This document shows, piece by piece, positions 26,990-35,436 of a DNA stretch of 64,000 nt. The position numbers were made by a program, and so were the translations under genes. Below the pieces are notes generated by a model. The model worked only from the letters and a program-made list of their open reading frames with translations, had not been told where the DNA came from and did not search any database. The DNA comes from Streptomyces sp. NBC_00442. Lineage in GTDB: Bacteria; Actinomycetota; Actinomycetes; Streptomycetales; Streptomycetaceae. Location of the stretch: contig NZ_CP107918.1 of the NCBI RefSeq assembly GCF_036014195.1, positions 744,001-808,000 of the forward strand, given 5' to 3'. Positions within the stretch are counted from its first letter, which is position 1; each line of letters opens with the position of its first letter.

Positions 26990-27631
26990 TCACCTCCTGG
27001 GGAGCAGCAAAGAACGGTGCCATTCAAAGAAAGCGGGGAGAACGGCACGAAGAACGCGGAAGGCTGATATTCCACCGCGCACCGTGCCGATCCGGACGAG
27101 TTCATGTTCTGGAGCGTCCACGACCACTCGTACGGCCGCAACCGGACGCGGTCCGGCCTGCCGGGCTGTCCACAGCGTGGCGGCGGACTCCATGTCCACC
27201 GCGATCGCCCCGGTCGCCCTCAGGCCGGCCCGCTCGGGTCCGCGTACGACGTGGTCGGAGCCCGCGAGCGGGCCGGTGTGGACCGTGCGGCCCGGCAGCG
27301 CCTCGGTGAGTGCCGTGACGAGCACGTCGATGTCGCTGCAGACGGTGGTGCCCCGCGGATCGCGGGTTTCCTCGGCGACGACCAGGTCCCCGGGGTGCAT
27401 CCCGGGGACGAGGCCGGCGCAGAAGCCTGAGGCGATGACCGCGGCGTCGAGGGCCGCGGGCCCGCTCAATGTGCGCCCGAGAGCGCGTTCGGCGGCCCGG
27501 GGGCCCATGCCGCTGCGGACCACCGTGACGGGGCCCGCCGCGCCGCGGGCGCCGCGCAGCGCGAGCCGCTCGATGGTGAGCGCGCAGGCGATCACCAGCG
27601 GAGCGGGCCTCGGGGCCCGAGGCGTGTCCAT
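26990..27631 (-). CDS. hpnG: Hopanoid-associated phosphorylase
   Basis: 213 aa, nucleoside-phosphorylase superfamily: SGFCAGLVPGMHPGDLVVAEE (written as SGFCAGLVPG, MHPGDLVVAEE), MESAATLW (ligand-binding Met/Glu), and RVVVDAPEHEL. HpnG cleaves adenine from adenosylhopane to give phospho-ribosylhopane/ribosylhopane. ATG 27631 overlaps the shc stop (TGATG), and hpnH follows after 5 nt, so these are co-translated. Slightly shorter than typical but complete. Confidence 0.88.
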   Translation of the reverse strand: MDTPRAPRPAPLVIACALTIERLALRGARGAAGPVTVVRSGMGPRAAERALGRTLSGPAALDAAVIASGFCAGLVPGMHPGDLVVAEETRDPRGTTVCSDIDVLVTALTEALPGRTVHTGPLAGSDHVVRGPERAGLRATGAIAVDMESAATLWTARQAGPRPVAAVRVVVDAPEHELVRIGTVRGGISAFRVLRAVLPAFFEWHRSLLLPRR

Positions 27632-29625
27632 CAGCTCCCCTTGGCGGCGCTGAGGGAGAACGGTTCTCCGTGGACATAGCGGCCGAGCGCGGTCAGCGGG
27701 AAGACCTGCCGGTAGAGGTGGTAGTTGATGGAGAAGTCCCAGGGGAACCCGGTGCCGGTGAAGTACGGCTCGTCCCACGAGCCGTCCTCGCGCTGGTTCT
27801 CGGCGAGCCAGGCGATGCCGCGCTCGGCGGCCTTGCCGTCCCGCTCCCCCGCCGCGAGCAGCGCGAGCAGCGCCCACGCGGTCTGCGAGGCGGTGGAGGG
27901 ACCGCGGCCCACCCATTCGGTCTCGCCGTACGAGCGCAGGTCCTCGCCCCAGCCCCCGTCGTCGTTCTGCACGGTCTCCAGCCAGCGCACCGCGCGGCGG
28001 ATCGAGGGGTGCGAGACGGGGATGCCGGCCGCGGTCAGCGCGGGCACCACCGACCCCGTTCCGTAGACGTAGTTGACGCCCCAGCGCCCGAACCAGGCGC
28101 CGTTGGCCTCCTGTTCGGCGAGGAGCCACTCGATGCCGCGCCGGGTGCGCGGATCGTGCGCCTTGCCCTCGTGGGCGAGCATCTCCACCACGTGGGCGGT
28201 GACGTCGGCCGACGGGGGGTCGATGACCTCGCCGAAGTCGCAGAACGGGAGCCGGTTGGGGAAGGCGCTGGTGTTGTCCGCGTCGAACGCCGCCCAGGCG
28301 CCGTTCTTCGACTGCATCCCGAGGGTCCAGCGCGCCCCGCGTTCGACGGCCGCGTCGATCTTCTCCCGCTGCGGGTGCTTGACGCGGCGCAGCGCCAGGA
28401 TCACCTCGGCGGTGTCGTCGATGTCGGGGTAGTTGTCGTTGTGGAACTCGAACGCCCAGCCACCCGGGGCCAGTTGGGGACGGCGGACCGACCAGTCGCC
28501 GGGCCGGGTGATCTCCTCGGCGAGCATCCAGTCGGCCGCCTTGACCAATGCGGGGTGATCGGCCGGGACGCCCGCGTCGGCGAGCGCGATGGCGGCGAGG
28601 CAGGTGTCCCACACCGGGGACTGACAGGCCTCGATCATCCGGGACCCGTCCTCGCGCCACACCGCGAACCGGTCGAGCGATTCCAGGCCGGCCCGCATCA
28701 CCGGGTGTTCGAGGTCGTAGCCGAGCAGGTGCAGGGCGATCACCGAGTACACCGCGGGGGGCTGGATGCCGCCCCAGCAGCCGTCGTTCTCCTGGCGCTC
28801 GACGATCCAGCGGCCGGCGCTGCGCATCGCGGCCCGGCGCAGGGTGCGGGGCGCCACCTTGCGGTAGGCGTGCAGCACCTTGTCGAGGCGCTGGAAGGTT
28901 CCGCTCCAACTCGCCACGGGAGCAAGGGGCTTGGGAGGATTGGGGCGGGCCGCGTCGGTGTACAGCTCGTCGAGTGCGAAGGGCGCGGGCCGCACCGGGC
29001 GCTTGGCCGACACCACGGTGAGCGGCACGATGGTCTGCCGCGCCCAGCAGCCGAAGTCGTAGATGTTGAGCGGGACCCACGGGGGCAGGAAGATCAGCTC
29101 GGGCGGCAGCTCCGGCAGGTCGTCCCATTTCCACCAGCCGAACAGGGCCAGCCAGATCCGGGTGAACACCCGCGCCGATGCGATGCCGCCCTTGGCTCTG
29201 ATCCACGCGGAGGCGCGGGCCATGTGCGCGTCCTCGGGCCGGTCGCCCGCGAGCCTGAGGGCCACATAGGCCTCGATGGTGGCGGACAGCTCGCCGGGCC
29301 CGCCGTAGAAGGTGGCCCACGTTCCGTCGTCGCGCTGCTCGCCCCGGACGAACAGGGCCGCCGCCTGGAGCGTCCTGGCGTCCTGGATCCCGAGGAACTG
29401 GCGCAGCAGCAGGTCCTCGGCGTCCATGGTGACGTTGGTCTCCAGGTCGCCCTTCCACCAGCCCTCGGCGTCCTGTCTCGCCAACAGGTGCGCGACACCG
29501 CGATCCGCCGCCAGCCGGGCGGCGTCGAGCACCTCGTCCGCGCCGGGAGCCGTCCCGGCGGTCGTACTGGCCGCGGCGGCCCGGGGCTGGGTGGCCCCGG
29601 CGCTTCCGTCGGTCGTCGCTGTCAT
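27631..29625 (-). CDS. shc: Squalene-hopene cyclase
   Basis: 664 aa, usual length. The acid motif DIDDTA (D403-D404) that protonates squalene is intact. Many QW repeats (e.g. WWKGDLE region, DDGTWATFYGG, NDGCWGG, GAWAAFDADNT, NDDGGWGED, EDGSWDE) form the double alpha-barrel, and the hydrophobic channel segment sits near ELIFLPPWVPLNIYDFG. It is a monotopic membrane enzyme cyclising squalene to hopene/hopanol. The first 30 residues are low-complexity (Ala/Thr) and not conserved. Its stop overlaps hpnG. A 109-bp spacer separates it from the polyprenyl synthase. Confidence 0.97.
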   Translation of the reverse strand: MTATTDGSAGATQPRAAAASTTAGTAPGADEVLDAARLAADRGVAHLLARQDAEGWWKGDLETNVTMDAEDLLLRQFLGIQDARTLQAAALFVRGEQRDDGTWATFYGGPGELSATIEAYVALRLAGDRPEDAHMARASAWIRAKGGIASARVFTRIWLALFGWWKWDDLPELPPELIFLPPWVPLNIYDFGCWARQTIVPLTVVSAKRPVRPAPFALDELYTDAARPNPPKPLAPVASWSGTFQRLDKVLHAYRKVAPRTLRRAAMRSAGRWIVERQENDGCWGGIQPPAVYSVIALHLLGYDLEHPVMRAGLESLDRFAVWREDGSRMIEACQSPVWDTCLAAIALADAGVPADHPALVKAADWMLAEEITRPGDWSVRRPQLAPGGWAFEFHNDNYPDIDDTAEVILALRRVKHPQREKIDAAVERGARWTLGMQSKNGAWAAFDADNTSAFPNRLPFCDFGEVIDPPSADVTAHVVEMLAHEGKAHDPRTRRGIEWLLAEQEANGAWFGRWGVNYVYGTGSVVPALTAAGIPVSHPSIRRAVRWLETVQNDDGGWGEDLRSYGETEWVGRGPSTASQTAWALLALLAAGERDGKAAERGIAWLAENQREDGSWDEPYFTGTGFPWDFSINYHLYRQVFPLTALGRYVHGEPFSLSAAKGS

Positions 29626-29646
29626 GGCTTCCCCTTCGTGCAGTGG

Positions 29647-29721
29647 CTACTTCTGCTGTGCTGGGGTCTGACGTCGGAGCGGGCCCGGTTGCCCGGGGCC
29701 GTCCGGCGACTGCGAGGTCAT
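29647..29721 (-). CDS. Possible 24-aa ORF between shc and polyprenyl synthase
   Basis: ATG at 29721 to TAG at 29647-29649, MTSQSPDGPGQPG then PLRRQTPAQQK. Most third positions are G/C. The start is 13 nt after the polyprenyl synthase stop, without a clear SD. It could be a leader or just an open stretch; I cannot distinguish them. Confidence 0.25.
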   Translation of the reverse strand: MTSQSPDGPGQPGPLRRQTPAQQK

Positions 29722-29734
29722 ATGGGAATGGTGA

Positions 29735-30844
29735 TCATCTCTTCCGTACGACGACGAAGTCCGCGAGCGCGGTGAGCTGGGCACGGACGGTTTCCGGCAT
29801 GTCCACGGCGCCGAGCGCCTCGATCGCGATGGTGTGCTGCCTGCGGGCCTCCTGGGAGGTCCACTCGCGTCCGCCGGCCTCCTCGATCAGGGCCGCCCGG
29901 GTGGCGAACTCCGCCTCGGAGAAGCTGTCGAAGTCATTGCTCTTGGCGTCGGCGGCGAGCAGCTCGCCGAGCCGCGTGGAGGCCGGGCCGCCCGCGGCGA
30001 GCGCGGCGACCACCGGCAGCGACTTCTTGCGCTGGCGCAGGTCGCTCCAGGTCTGCTTGCCCGTGGCGTCCGGGTCGCCCCAGATGCCCAGCAGGTCGTC
30101 GACGGCCTGGAAGGCGAGGCCGAGGTGGTAGCCGTACGCTTCCAGGGTGTCGGCCATCTTGTCGTCGGCGCCGCCGAGGACCGCGCCGATGGAGCAGGCG
30201 CAGGCGAGCAGGGCGCCCGTCTTGTTGCCCTCCATCTCCAGGCACTCCTCGACCGTGACCCGCTCGCGGTGCTCGTAGGAGATGTCCTGGGCCTGACCGT
30301 CGATCAACTTGCGTGTGGCGGTGGTGAGTCGGCGCGTGGCGCGGCCCGCTTCGACGGTGCCGAGTTCGAGGAGGACCTCGTTGGCGAGGGCGAACAGGGC
30401 GTCGCCGACGAGGATCGCCTGGGCCGGCCCGTGCACCTTCCACACCGTGTCGCGGTGGCGGCGCTGCTCGTCGCCGTCCATGAGGTCGTCGTGCAGGAGC
30501 GAGAAGTTGTGGACGAGCTCCACGGCGACCGCTCCGGGCACTCCGACCTCGGCGGCGGCGCCCGCCGCCTCCGCGGAGAGCAGGGCGAGCGCGGGCCGTA
30601 CGGCCTTGCCGCCGTCCCCGGTCGAGGGACGGCCCTGGGCGTCGATCCACCCGAAGTGGTAGGCGGCGACGGTGTCCATGGGAGCCGCGAGCCGGTCGAC
30701 GGCCGCCCGCAGCTCCGGAGTCGACAGCGCGCGCCCCCGCTCCAGCAGGGCGGTGACGTCCACGGTGTCCACAGCCGGATTCGCCGAAGCCGAAGGCACA
30801 GTCGGCACAGTCTCTCCTCTTGTTCCAGTACTGCTTACAGTCAT
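29735..30844 (-). CDS. Polyprenyl diphosphate synthase (trans, FPP/GGPP type)
   Basis: 369 aa. First aspartate-rich motif LLHDDLMDGDEQRR (DDxxD at D119-D123) and second FQAVDDLLGIWGD (DDxxG), plus KAVRPAL and NFSLLHDD as in type I all-trans prenyl synthases. Being in the hopanoid operon, FPP for squalene is the likely product. ATG 30844 overlaps the hpnE stop by ATGA with AGGAGG 4 nt upstream; a GTG at 30808 with AGAGGAG at 5 nt is an alternative start. Both are supported, so the first 12 residues are uncertain. Confidence 0.92.
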   Translation of the reverse strand: MTVSSTGTRGETVPTVPSASANPAVDTVDVTALLERGRALSTPELRAAVDRLAAPMDTVAAYHFGWIDAQGRPSTGDGGKAVRPALALLSAEAAGAAAEVGVPGAVAVELVHNFSLLHDDLMDGDEQRRHRDTVWKVHGPAQAILVGDALFALANEVLLELGTVEAGRATRRLTTATRKLIDGQAQDISYEHRERVTVEECLEMEGNKTGALLACACSIGAVLGGADDKMADTLEAYGYHLGLAFQAVDDLLGIWGDPDATGKQTWSDLRQRKKSLPVVAALAAGGPASTRLGELLAADAKSNDFDSFSEAEFATRAALIEEAGGREWTSQEARRQHTIAIEALGAVDMPETVRAQLTALADFVVVRKR

Positions 30845-32223
30845 GCCGCCTCCTGAAGCGGATGAACGTGGGGGCGGCCCAGGGCGGCGAGCGCGGCGCC
30901 GGCGGCGCTGAATCCGCTCCGTACGGCGCCTTCCATGGTCGCGGGCCAGCCGGTCGCGGTCCACGCGCCGGCCAGGTAGAGGCCGTCCTCGCGGGTCCGC
31001 GCCGACGGCCGCAGCCGTCCGACGCCGGGGGTGGGGGCGAACGTCGCTGTCCGCTCCCGGGTGACGAAGAAGTCGAGGATCCCGGCGCCGCGCGCCGCGG
31101 GCAACAGCTTTTCCAGCTCGGGGAGGTAGCGCGCGCGCAGTTCGGCCACGGGCAGTTCGATCTCGTCGCCCGCGTCCGACTGCGAGAGCGCCAGGTACTG
31201 GCCCGCTCCGGTGAGCCCCGAGGAGTCCGTACGGTCGAAGACCCACTGCACCGGGGAGCCGAGCGCGGCGAAGAAGGGCTGCTTGAGCACCTTGCGGTCG
31301 TAGACGACGTGCACGTTGAGGATGGGCGCGGTCCCGATGCCGAGCAGCCTGTCCGGCTCATCGAGGGCGCCGTCGGGCAGCAGGCCGTGCGCCTCCTTCT
31401 GCGGCACCGCGAGCACCACGACCTCGGCGTCCAGCGTCTCGCCGCCGAGCGTGACCTGCCAACTGCCGTGTCCGGTACGGGAGATGGCCTCGGCCTTGGT
31501 ACGGGTCGACACCCGTACGCCCGCCGCGTCGAGCGCCTTGCGGGCCAGCGTGTCGTGCAGGTCGCCAAGCGGCACTCGGGCCCAGCCGATGTCGGCGGCG
31601 CCCGCCTCGGAGAGCAGGCCGGTCTTGAAGACCATGGCGGCGAGCCTGAGGGAGGCGTGCGGCGCGGTGGCGTTGAGGGTGGCCACGCCCACCAGGTCCC
31701 ACAGGGCCTCGATGGTGCGCTCGGACTGGCCGTGCCGCCTGAGCCAGGTGGCGAAGTCCACGTCGTCGAGCGCCGGGTCGGCGGGGTCGAGTTTCCTCAG
31801 CGCCAGGGCGGCGCGCCCGACGGATGCGCGCTCGGCGAGCGAGAGGTGCGGGTAGGTCGCGAGGCTCCGTGCCAGATGTAGCGGCACCGGCAGCGCGTCG
31901 CGGCGCAGCCGGCCGAGCCGGGGGCCCCCGGGGTGGGCCACGTCGAGGACGGGCACGTCCAACGTGGCCTGGACGGGCGCGAGTTCGCTGCCGCCGACCC
32001 GGTCGAGGAACCAGCTGTAGGCGGTGCAGCAGCGCAGATAGACGTGCTGCCCGTTGTCGACGGTCAGGTTGCCGCGCCGGAAGGAGAACGCGAGGCCGCC
32101 CAGACGCGGCCTGCCCTCGGCCAGGGTCACGCTCAGACCCGCGTCGGCGAGTTCGAGCGCCGCTGTGATGCCGGCGAGTCCGCCGCCGACGACCACGGCG
32201 CGCTGGGGCCGCGTGCCGCTCAT
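30841..32223 (-). CDS. hpnE: Squalene-associated FAD-dependent desaturase/reductase
   Basis: 460 aa. FAD-binding start AVVVGGGLAGITAALELADAG, then GGLAFSFRRGNLTVDNGQHVY (DNGQHV motif typical of HpnE), and the C-terminal FAD motif GLYLAGAWTATGWPATMEGAVRSG. HpnE reduces hydroxysqualene to squalene, completing the HpnC/HpnD/HpnE route from FPP that replaces squalene synthase. ATG 32223 with GGGAGGG upstream overlaps the stop of the 46-aa ORF. Confidence 0.95.
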   Translation of the reverse strand: MSGTRPQRAVVVGGGLAGITAALELADAGLSVTLAEGRPRLGGLAFSFRRGNLTVDNGQHVYLRCCTAYSWFLDRVGGSELAPVQATLDVPVLDVAHPGGPRLGRLRRDALPVPLHLARSLATYPHLSLAERASVGRAALALRKLDPADPALDDVDFATWLRRHGQSERTIEALWDLVGVATLNATAPHASLRLAAMVFKTGLLSEAGAADIGWARVPLGDLHDTLARKALDAAGVRVSTRTKAEAISRTGHGSWQVTLGGETLDAEVVVLAVPQKEAHGLLPDGALDEPDRLLGIGTAPILNVHVVYDRKVLKQPFFAALGSPVQWVFDRTDSSGLTGAGQYLALSQSDAGDEIELPVAELRARYLPELEKLLPAARGAGILDFFVTRERTATFAPTPGVGRLRPSARTREDGLYLAGAWTATGWPATMEGAVRSGFSAAGAALAALGRPHVHPLQEAA

Positions 32224-32360
32224 ACGCCCTCCCCTCGCGTCGCGCCGGTGGCGTGCGCACGACGGCCCGATGCCGTCAGGGACGCGACGGTACGCCACGA
32301 GGTTGCACGTCGGGCCCGCGCCACGGTGCTCGGCCCGGAGTCGGGGTGCGCGTGGTGCAT
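32220..32360 (-). CDS. Small hypothetical protein between hpnD and hpnE
   Basis: 46 aa: MHHAHPDSGPSTVARARRAT, then SWRTVASLTASGRRAHATG and a short tail. Its ATG overlaps the hpnD stop (TGATG) and its TGA overlaps the hpnE start (ATGA), so it is coupled on both sides, which random sequence rarely does. Basic, Ala/Arg/Thr-rich, no membrane span. S. coelicolor has a small ORF at this position (SCO6761, from memory), and it resembles the small Streptomyces DUF6380 family, tentatively. Function unknown. Confidence 0.65.
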   Translation of the reverse strand: MHHAHPDSGPSTVARARRATSWRTVASLTASGRRAHATGATRGEGV

Positions 32361-33310
32361 CAGGCGCGCCTCCTGGCGCTCTGGCGGGAGACGTGCCGGG
32401 TGTCGAGTCCCGACAGCCCGCGCACGGCGACGTACGCCTTCTCCCGGCCGGGCAGGGACACCCGGCCGCGCAGCACGGCCTCGGGGTCGCGCTCGATGCG
32501 GTCGAGCAGGCGGCGGTAGATACCGGCCATCGCGGCGACGCAGGCACCGCTGCGCCGGTCCAGCATGGGCAGCAGCCGGTAGCCCTCGGCGAACAGGGCG
32601 CGGGCGCGGCGCACTTCGAAGTGGACGAGGCCGGCGAAGTCGGAGCCGGGGGGCGGCAGCGGGCCGTCGAACCCGGTCGAGCAGCCGAACTTGGCGAGAT
32701 CGTCGGCGGGCAGATAGGTCCGCCCGGTGCCGGCGTCCTCGCGAACGTCCCTGAGAATGTTGGTGAGTTGGAGGGCCAGTCCCAGCGTGTCGGCGTACTC
32801 CGGGGCGCGTTCGCTGCCGGGCGCGCCGGGCTGTGTGCCGAACACGCCGAGCGAGAGCCGCCCGATGGCGCCGGCCACGCACCGGCAGTAGGCCTTCAGG
32901 TCGTCCCAGGTCTCGTAGCTCTCGCCGTGGACGTCCATCAGCACGCCGTCGATGAGTTCGTCGAGCCCGCCCAGCGGGATCGGGAAGCGGCGTGCCGCGT
33001 CCGCTAGCGCGACCGCGACCGGGTCGGTGTCGTCCTCGTCGACCGCGCCGTCGCGCACCCGCCCGAGCAGTGCCCGGGTCTCTTCCAGGCGCGTCCGCTT
33101 GGCGTCGTTGGCCAGCGTGCCGTCACCGATGTCGTCGACCCGGCGCGAGAACGCGTACAGCGCGGACATCGCCTGCCGCTTGTCGGCCGGCAGCAGCCTG
33201 ATGCCGTACGCGAAATTGCGCGCCTGCTGCCCGGTCACGGCCTCGCAGTAGCTGTATGCGGCCTGTACCGGTGCGGACACGGGTGCCTGTGCCTCCACTG
33301 TCCGGCTCAC
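32360..33310 (-). CDS. hpnD: Presqualene diphosphate synthase
   Basis: 316 aa of the squalene/phytoene synthase family. Aspartate-rich sites: FSRRVDDIGDG near residue 60 (DxxxD) and NILRDVREDAGTGRTYLP near 190. AYSYCEAVTGQQARNFAYGI is the family start. HpnD couples two FPP to presqualene diphosphate. GTG 33310 overlaps the hpnC stop (GTGA); a GTG 12 nt further in has better spacing to GAGGGG, so the first four residues are uncertain. It works with HpnC (hydroxysqualene formation) and HpnE. Confidence 0.95.
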   Translation of the reverse strand: MSRTVEAQAPVSAPVQAAYSYCEAVTGQQARNFAYGIRLLPADKRQAMSALYAFSRRVDDIGDGTLANDAKRTRLEETRALLGRVRDGAVDEDDTDPVAVALADAARRFPIPLGGLDELIDGVLMDVHGESYETWDDLKAYCRCVAGAIGRLSLGVFGTQPGAPGSERAPEYADTLGLALQLTNILRDVREDAGTGRTYLPADDLAKFGCSTGFDGPLPPPGSDFAGLVHFEVRRARALFAEGYRLLPMLDRRSGACVAAMAGIYRRLLDRIERDPEAVLRGRVSLPGREKAYVAVRGLSGLDTRHVSRQSARRRA

Positions 33311-34218
33311 CCCTCTCTACGCGCTCTTCGCAAGACGGCTCCCACCTCGCGCACCAGCCGCGCCTTGGTGGGCTTGGGCGGTCCCGGAAGTACGTCGTGG
33401 CCGGCGGCAGCCACCGCGTCGAGCGCGGCGCGGCCTCCGGCCACGAATCCGGCCAGCAGCAGCCTGAGTCTGCCGTGGACGCTACCCACCAGGGGGGTGC
33501 CTTCATTCAGCAACGACCCGGCGCGTTCCGCTTCGAACGCGACCAGGGCACGCACCGAAGCGCTCCCTCGGGGGGCGGCCAGATCGGCCTGCGTGACATG
33601 GAAACGGGACATGTCCTCGGCCGGCAGATAGATCCGGTCCCGGCCGAGGTCCTCCTTCACGTCCTGGAGGTGTTCGACGATCTGCAACGCGGTGCAGATC
33701 GCGTCGGAGCGGCGGATCCGCTCCGGGCTCGTGGTGCCGGTGATGGCGAGGACGAGCCGCCCCACGGGATTGGCCGAGAGCTCGCAGTAGGCGAGCAGGT
33801 CCTCGTACGTCTCGTAGCGGCGCACCCGCTGGTCCTGGCGGTTGGCCGCGATCAGTCCGAGGAACGGCCCGGGGGTGAGCGCGCAGCGCTCCACCGTCGG
33901 CCGGAGCGCCCTCAGGAGCGGGTGGTGCGGGCTGCCGTCGAAGACCCGGAGCAGGTCCGCCTCGAAGGCGTCGAGCATCACGAGCCGGTCCTCCGCGTCG
34001 GCGGGGGCCACCCCCAGGTGGCGGGCGTCGGCGCCGCCGGGGGCGAGGTCTCCGTCGCCGATGTCGTCGACGAGCCGGGCGAAGCCGTAGACGGCCATCA
34101 GGTCGTCGCGCCAGGCGCGCGGCAGGAAGAAGGGGGCCACCGGGAAGTTCTCGTCCGCGGCCTTGTCGAGCGTGGCGCGCGAGGAGGGCCCGGGGCGCAC
34201 ATCCCGGACTGGGGTCAC
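33307..34218 (-). CDS. hpnC: Hydroxysqualene synthase
   Basis: 303 aa, squalene/phytoene synthase family. Motifs ARLVDDIGDGDL and EHLQDVKEDLGRDRIYLP are the two magnesium-binding aspartate clusters, ADENFPVAPFFLPRAWR the family start. HpnC converts presqualene diphosphate to hydroxysqualene. GTG 34218 lies in GTGA shared with a 21-codon ORF upstream, and has only a weak GGCGGT SD, so coupling may matter. This is the first gene of the hopanoid operon. Confidence 0.95.
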   Translation of the reverse strand: MTPVRDVRPGPSSRATLDKAADENFPVAPFFLPRAWRDDLMAVYGFARLVDDIGDGDLAPGGADARHLGVAPADAEDRLVMLDAFEADLLRVFDGSPHHPLLRALRPTVERCALTPGPFLGLIAANRQDQRVRRYETYEDLLAYCELSANPVGRLVLAITGTTSPERIRRSDAICTALQIVEHLQDVKEDLGRDRIYLPAEDMSRFHVTQADLAAPRGSASVRALVAFEAERAGSLLNEGTPLVGSVHGRLRLLLAGFVAGGRAALDAVAAAGHDVLPGPPKPTKARLVREVGAVLRRARREG

Positions 34219-34280
34219 CGGGTACCGCCCGGGGCGGGAACGGCGGCCGTCCCTTGGAGCTGGAGATCTTCCGTAGCCAT
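34215..34280 (-). CDS. Possible 21-aa leader ORF overlapping hpnC
   Basis: ATG 34280, MATEDLQLQGTAAVPAPGGTR, TGA sharing GTGA with the hpnC start. GGGAGATG lies about 9 nt upstream as a fair SD. hpnC itself has a weak SD, so ribosomes finishing this ORF could start hpnC. Alternatively it marks an ancestral longer N-terminus in another frame. Confidence 0.3.
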   Translation of the reverse strand: MATEDLQLQGTAAVPAPGGTR

Positions 34281-34417
34281 GGCCGTCACATCTCCCGTTC
34301 TACACCGCCGACCCAATACATCCTATTTCGGACACGCCGCCTGACCTCCCCGGACGGGGTGACCCGCCACGCGGGGAGCCCGGGGCGTATTACCCCACTT
34401 GCCGCGAATCAGCACCG

Positions 34418-34439
34418 GTACAGCTTACGTTGTACAACG
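34418..34439. promoter_or_regulatory. Overlapping inverted repeats in the hpn promoter region
   Basis: GTACA-N8-TGTAC at 34418-34435 and the 12-bp perfect palindrome CGTTGTACAACG at 34428-34439 share a half. They lie about 200 bp upstream of hpnC. A candidate operator for the hopanoid operon. Confidence 0.5.
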
Positions 34440-34444
34440 GCCGC

Positions 34445-34462
34445 CAACACCTCGGGGTGTTG
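34445..34462. promoter_or_regulatory. Small perfect hairpin CAACACC-TCGG-GGTGTTG
   Basis: 7-bp stem with a 4-nt loop, 6 bp from the palindromes at 34418-34439. Either a second operator or an RNA hairpin near the hpn transcription start. No U-tract. Confidence 0.45.
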
Positions 34463-34558
34463 CGAGCATTACAAGAACACTCCGATCGGGCCCAACCTTC
34501 CCCCCGTACCGGCAACTTGACGGGATCTTGGCTGTCGGACCACACCCTAGGACGCACG

Positions 34559-34588
34559 AGCCCCCGCCGGGGTTGATCGGCAGGGGCT
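34559..34588 (-). terminator. Hairpin downstream of the ABC transporter operon
   Basis: AGCCCC (34559-34564) pairs with GGGGCT (34583-34588); after one C/A mismatch, GCC (34566-34568) pairs with GGC (34579-34581). It lies 33 bp past the stop of the ABC ATPase gene and would separate this operon from the hopanoid operon. Confidence 0.55.
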
Positions 34589-34620
34589 GGGTCCGTACGG
34601 GTCCGCCGGATGACTGGGCG

Positions 34621-35436
34621 TCAGCGGCCCGACTCCTTCTGGTACGCCTTGACGACCTCGTCGGTCGGCCCGTCCATCAGGAGCTCGCCCCGCTCCAGCC
34701 ACAGCACGCGGTCGCAGGTGTCCCGGATGGAGCCGATGCTGTGGCTCACCAGGAAGACGGTGCCCGCGTGCTTGCGCAGCTCGCGGATCCGCTCCTCGGA
34801 GCGGATCTGGAACTGACGGTCACCGGTGGCAAGGGCCTCGTCGATCATGAGGACGTCGTGGTCCTTGGCCGCGGCGATGGAGAACCGCAGCCGGGCCGCC
34901 ATGCCGGAGGAGTACGTCCGCATCGGCAGGGAGATGAAGTCGCCCTTGTCGTTGATGCCGGAGAAGTCGACGATCTCCTCGTAGCGCTCCTTGACCTCCT
35001 CGCGCGACATGCCCATGGCCAGGCCGCCGAGGATGACGTTGCGCTCGCCGGTGAGGTCGTTCATCAGCGCCGCGTTCACGCCGAGCAGCGAGGGCTGGCC
35101 GTCGGTGTAGACCCGCCCGCTCTCCGGCGGCAGCAGGCCGGCGATGGCCCGCAGCAGCGTCGACTTGCCGGAGCCGTTGGAGCCGATCAGGCCGATCGCC
35201 TCGCCGCGGTACGCGGTGAACGTCACGCCCTTGACCGCGTGCACCCGGCGCATGCCCCGGGACGCTCCGCCGGTCTTGTCCTTCTTCACGATGCGGCTCA
35301 GGGCGGCGGTGGCGCTGCCCCTTCCGCCGCCGCCACCGTTGACGGTGTACACGATGTGCACGTCGTCGCAGATGACGGTGGGAATGCGCGCGTCCTCGAC
35401 CGCCACACGGTTCTTGATGTCCTCAGCCACGGCCAT
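34621..35436 (-). CDS. ABC exporter ATP-binding protein (polysaccharide/teichoic acid type)
   Basis: 271 aa. Walker A GSNGSGKST, Q-loop region LLGVNAALMNDLTGERN typical of TagH/Wzt-type proteins, signature YSSGMAARL, Walker B VLMIDEAL and the H-loop LVSHS. A 45-residue Gly-rich/charged insert precedes the core (NGGGGGRGSATAAL). It powers export of a lipid-linked glycan or polyol-phosphate polymer with the permease encoded just upstream; it lacks a Wzt-type C-terminal glycan-binding domain. ATG 35436 with GAGGAG upstream overlaps the permease stop by 14 bp. Last gene of the seven-gene operon. Confidence 0.92.
   Translation of the reverse strand: MAVAEDIKNRVAVEDARIPTVICDDVHIVYTVNGGGGGRGSATAALSRIVKKDKTGGASRGMRRVHAVKGVTFTAYRGEAIGLIGSNGSGKSTLLRAIAGLLPPESGRVYTDGQPSLLGVNAALMNDLTGERNVILGGLAMGMSREEVKERYEEIVDFSGINDKGDFISLPMRTYSSGMAARLRFSIAAAKDHDVLMIDEALATGDRQFQIRSEERIRELRKHAGTVFLVSHSIGSIRDTCDRVLWLERGELLMDGPTDEVVKAYQKESGR

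Larger units (their letters stand above)
34281..34620. other. Promoter region of the hopanoid operon
   Basis: 340 bp without a recognised gene, AT-richer than the surroundings between 34320 and 34520. It holds the palindromes described separately (34418-34462) and the terminator of the upstream ABC gene (34559-34588). The hpn promoter on the minus strand must lie here; I do not assign -10/-35 boxes. Confidence 0.5.

Noticed and set aside
27670..29775. Long plus-strand frame antisense to shc
   Set aside because: Mirror image of the codon bias of shc; shc has a complete set of motifs and operon context.
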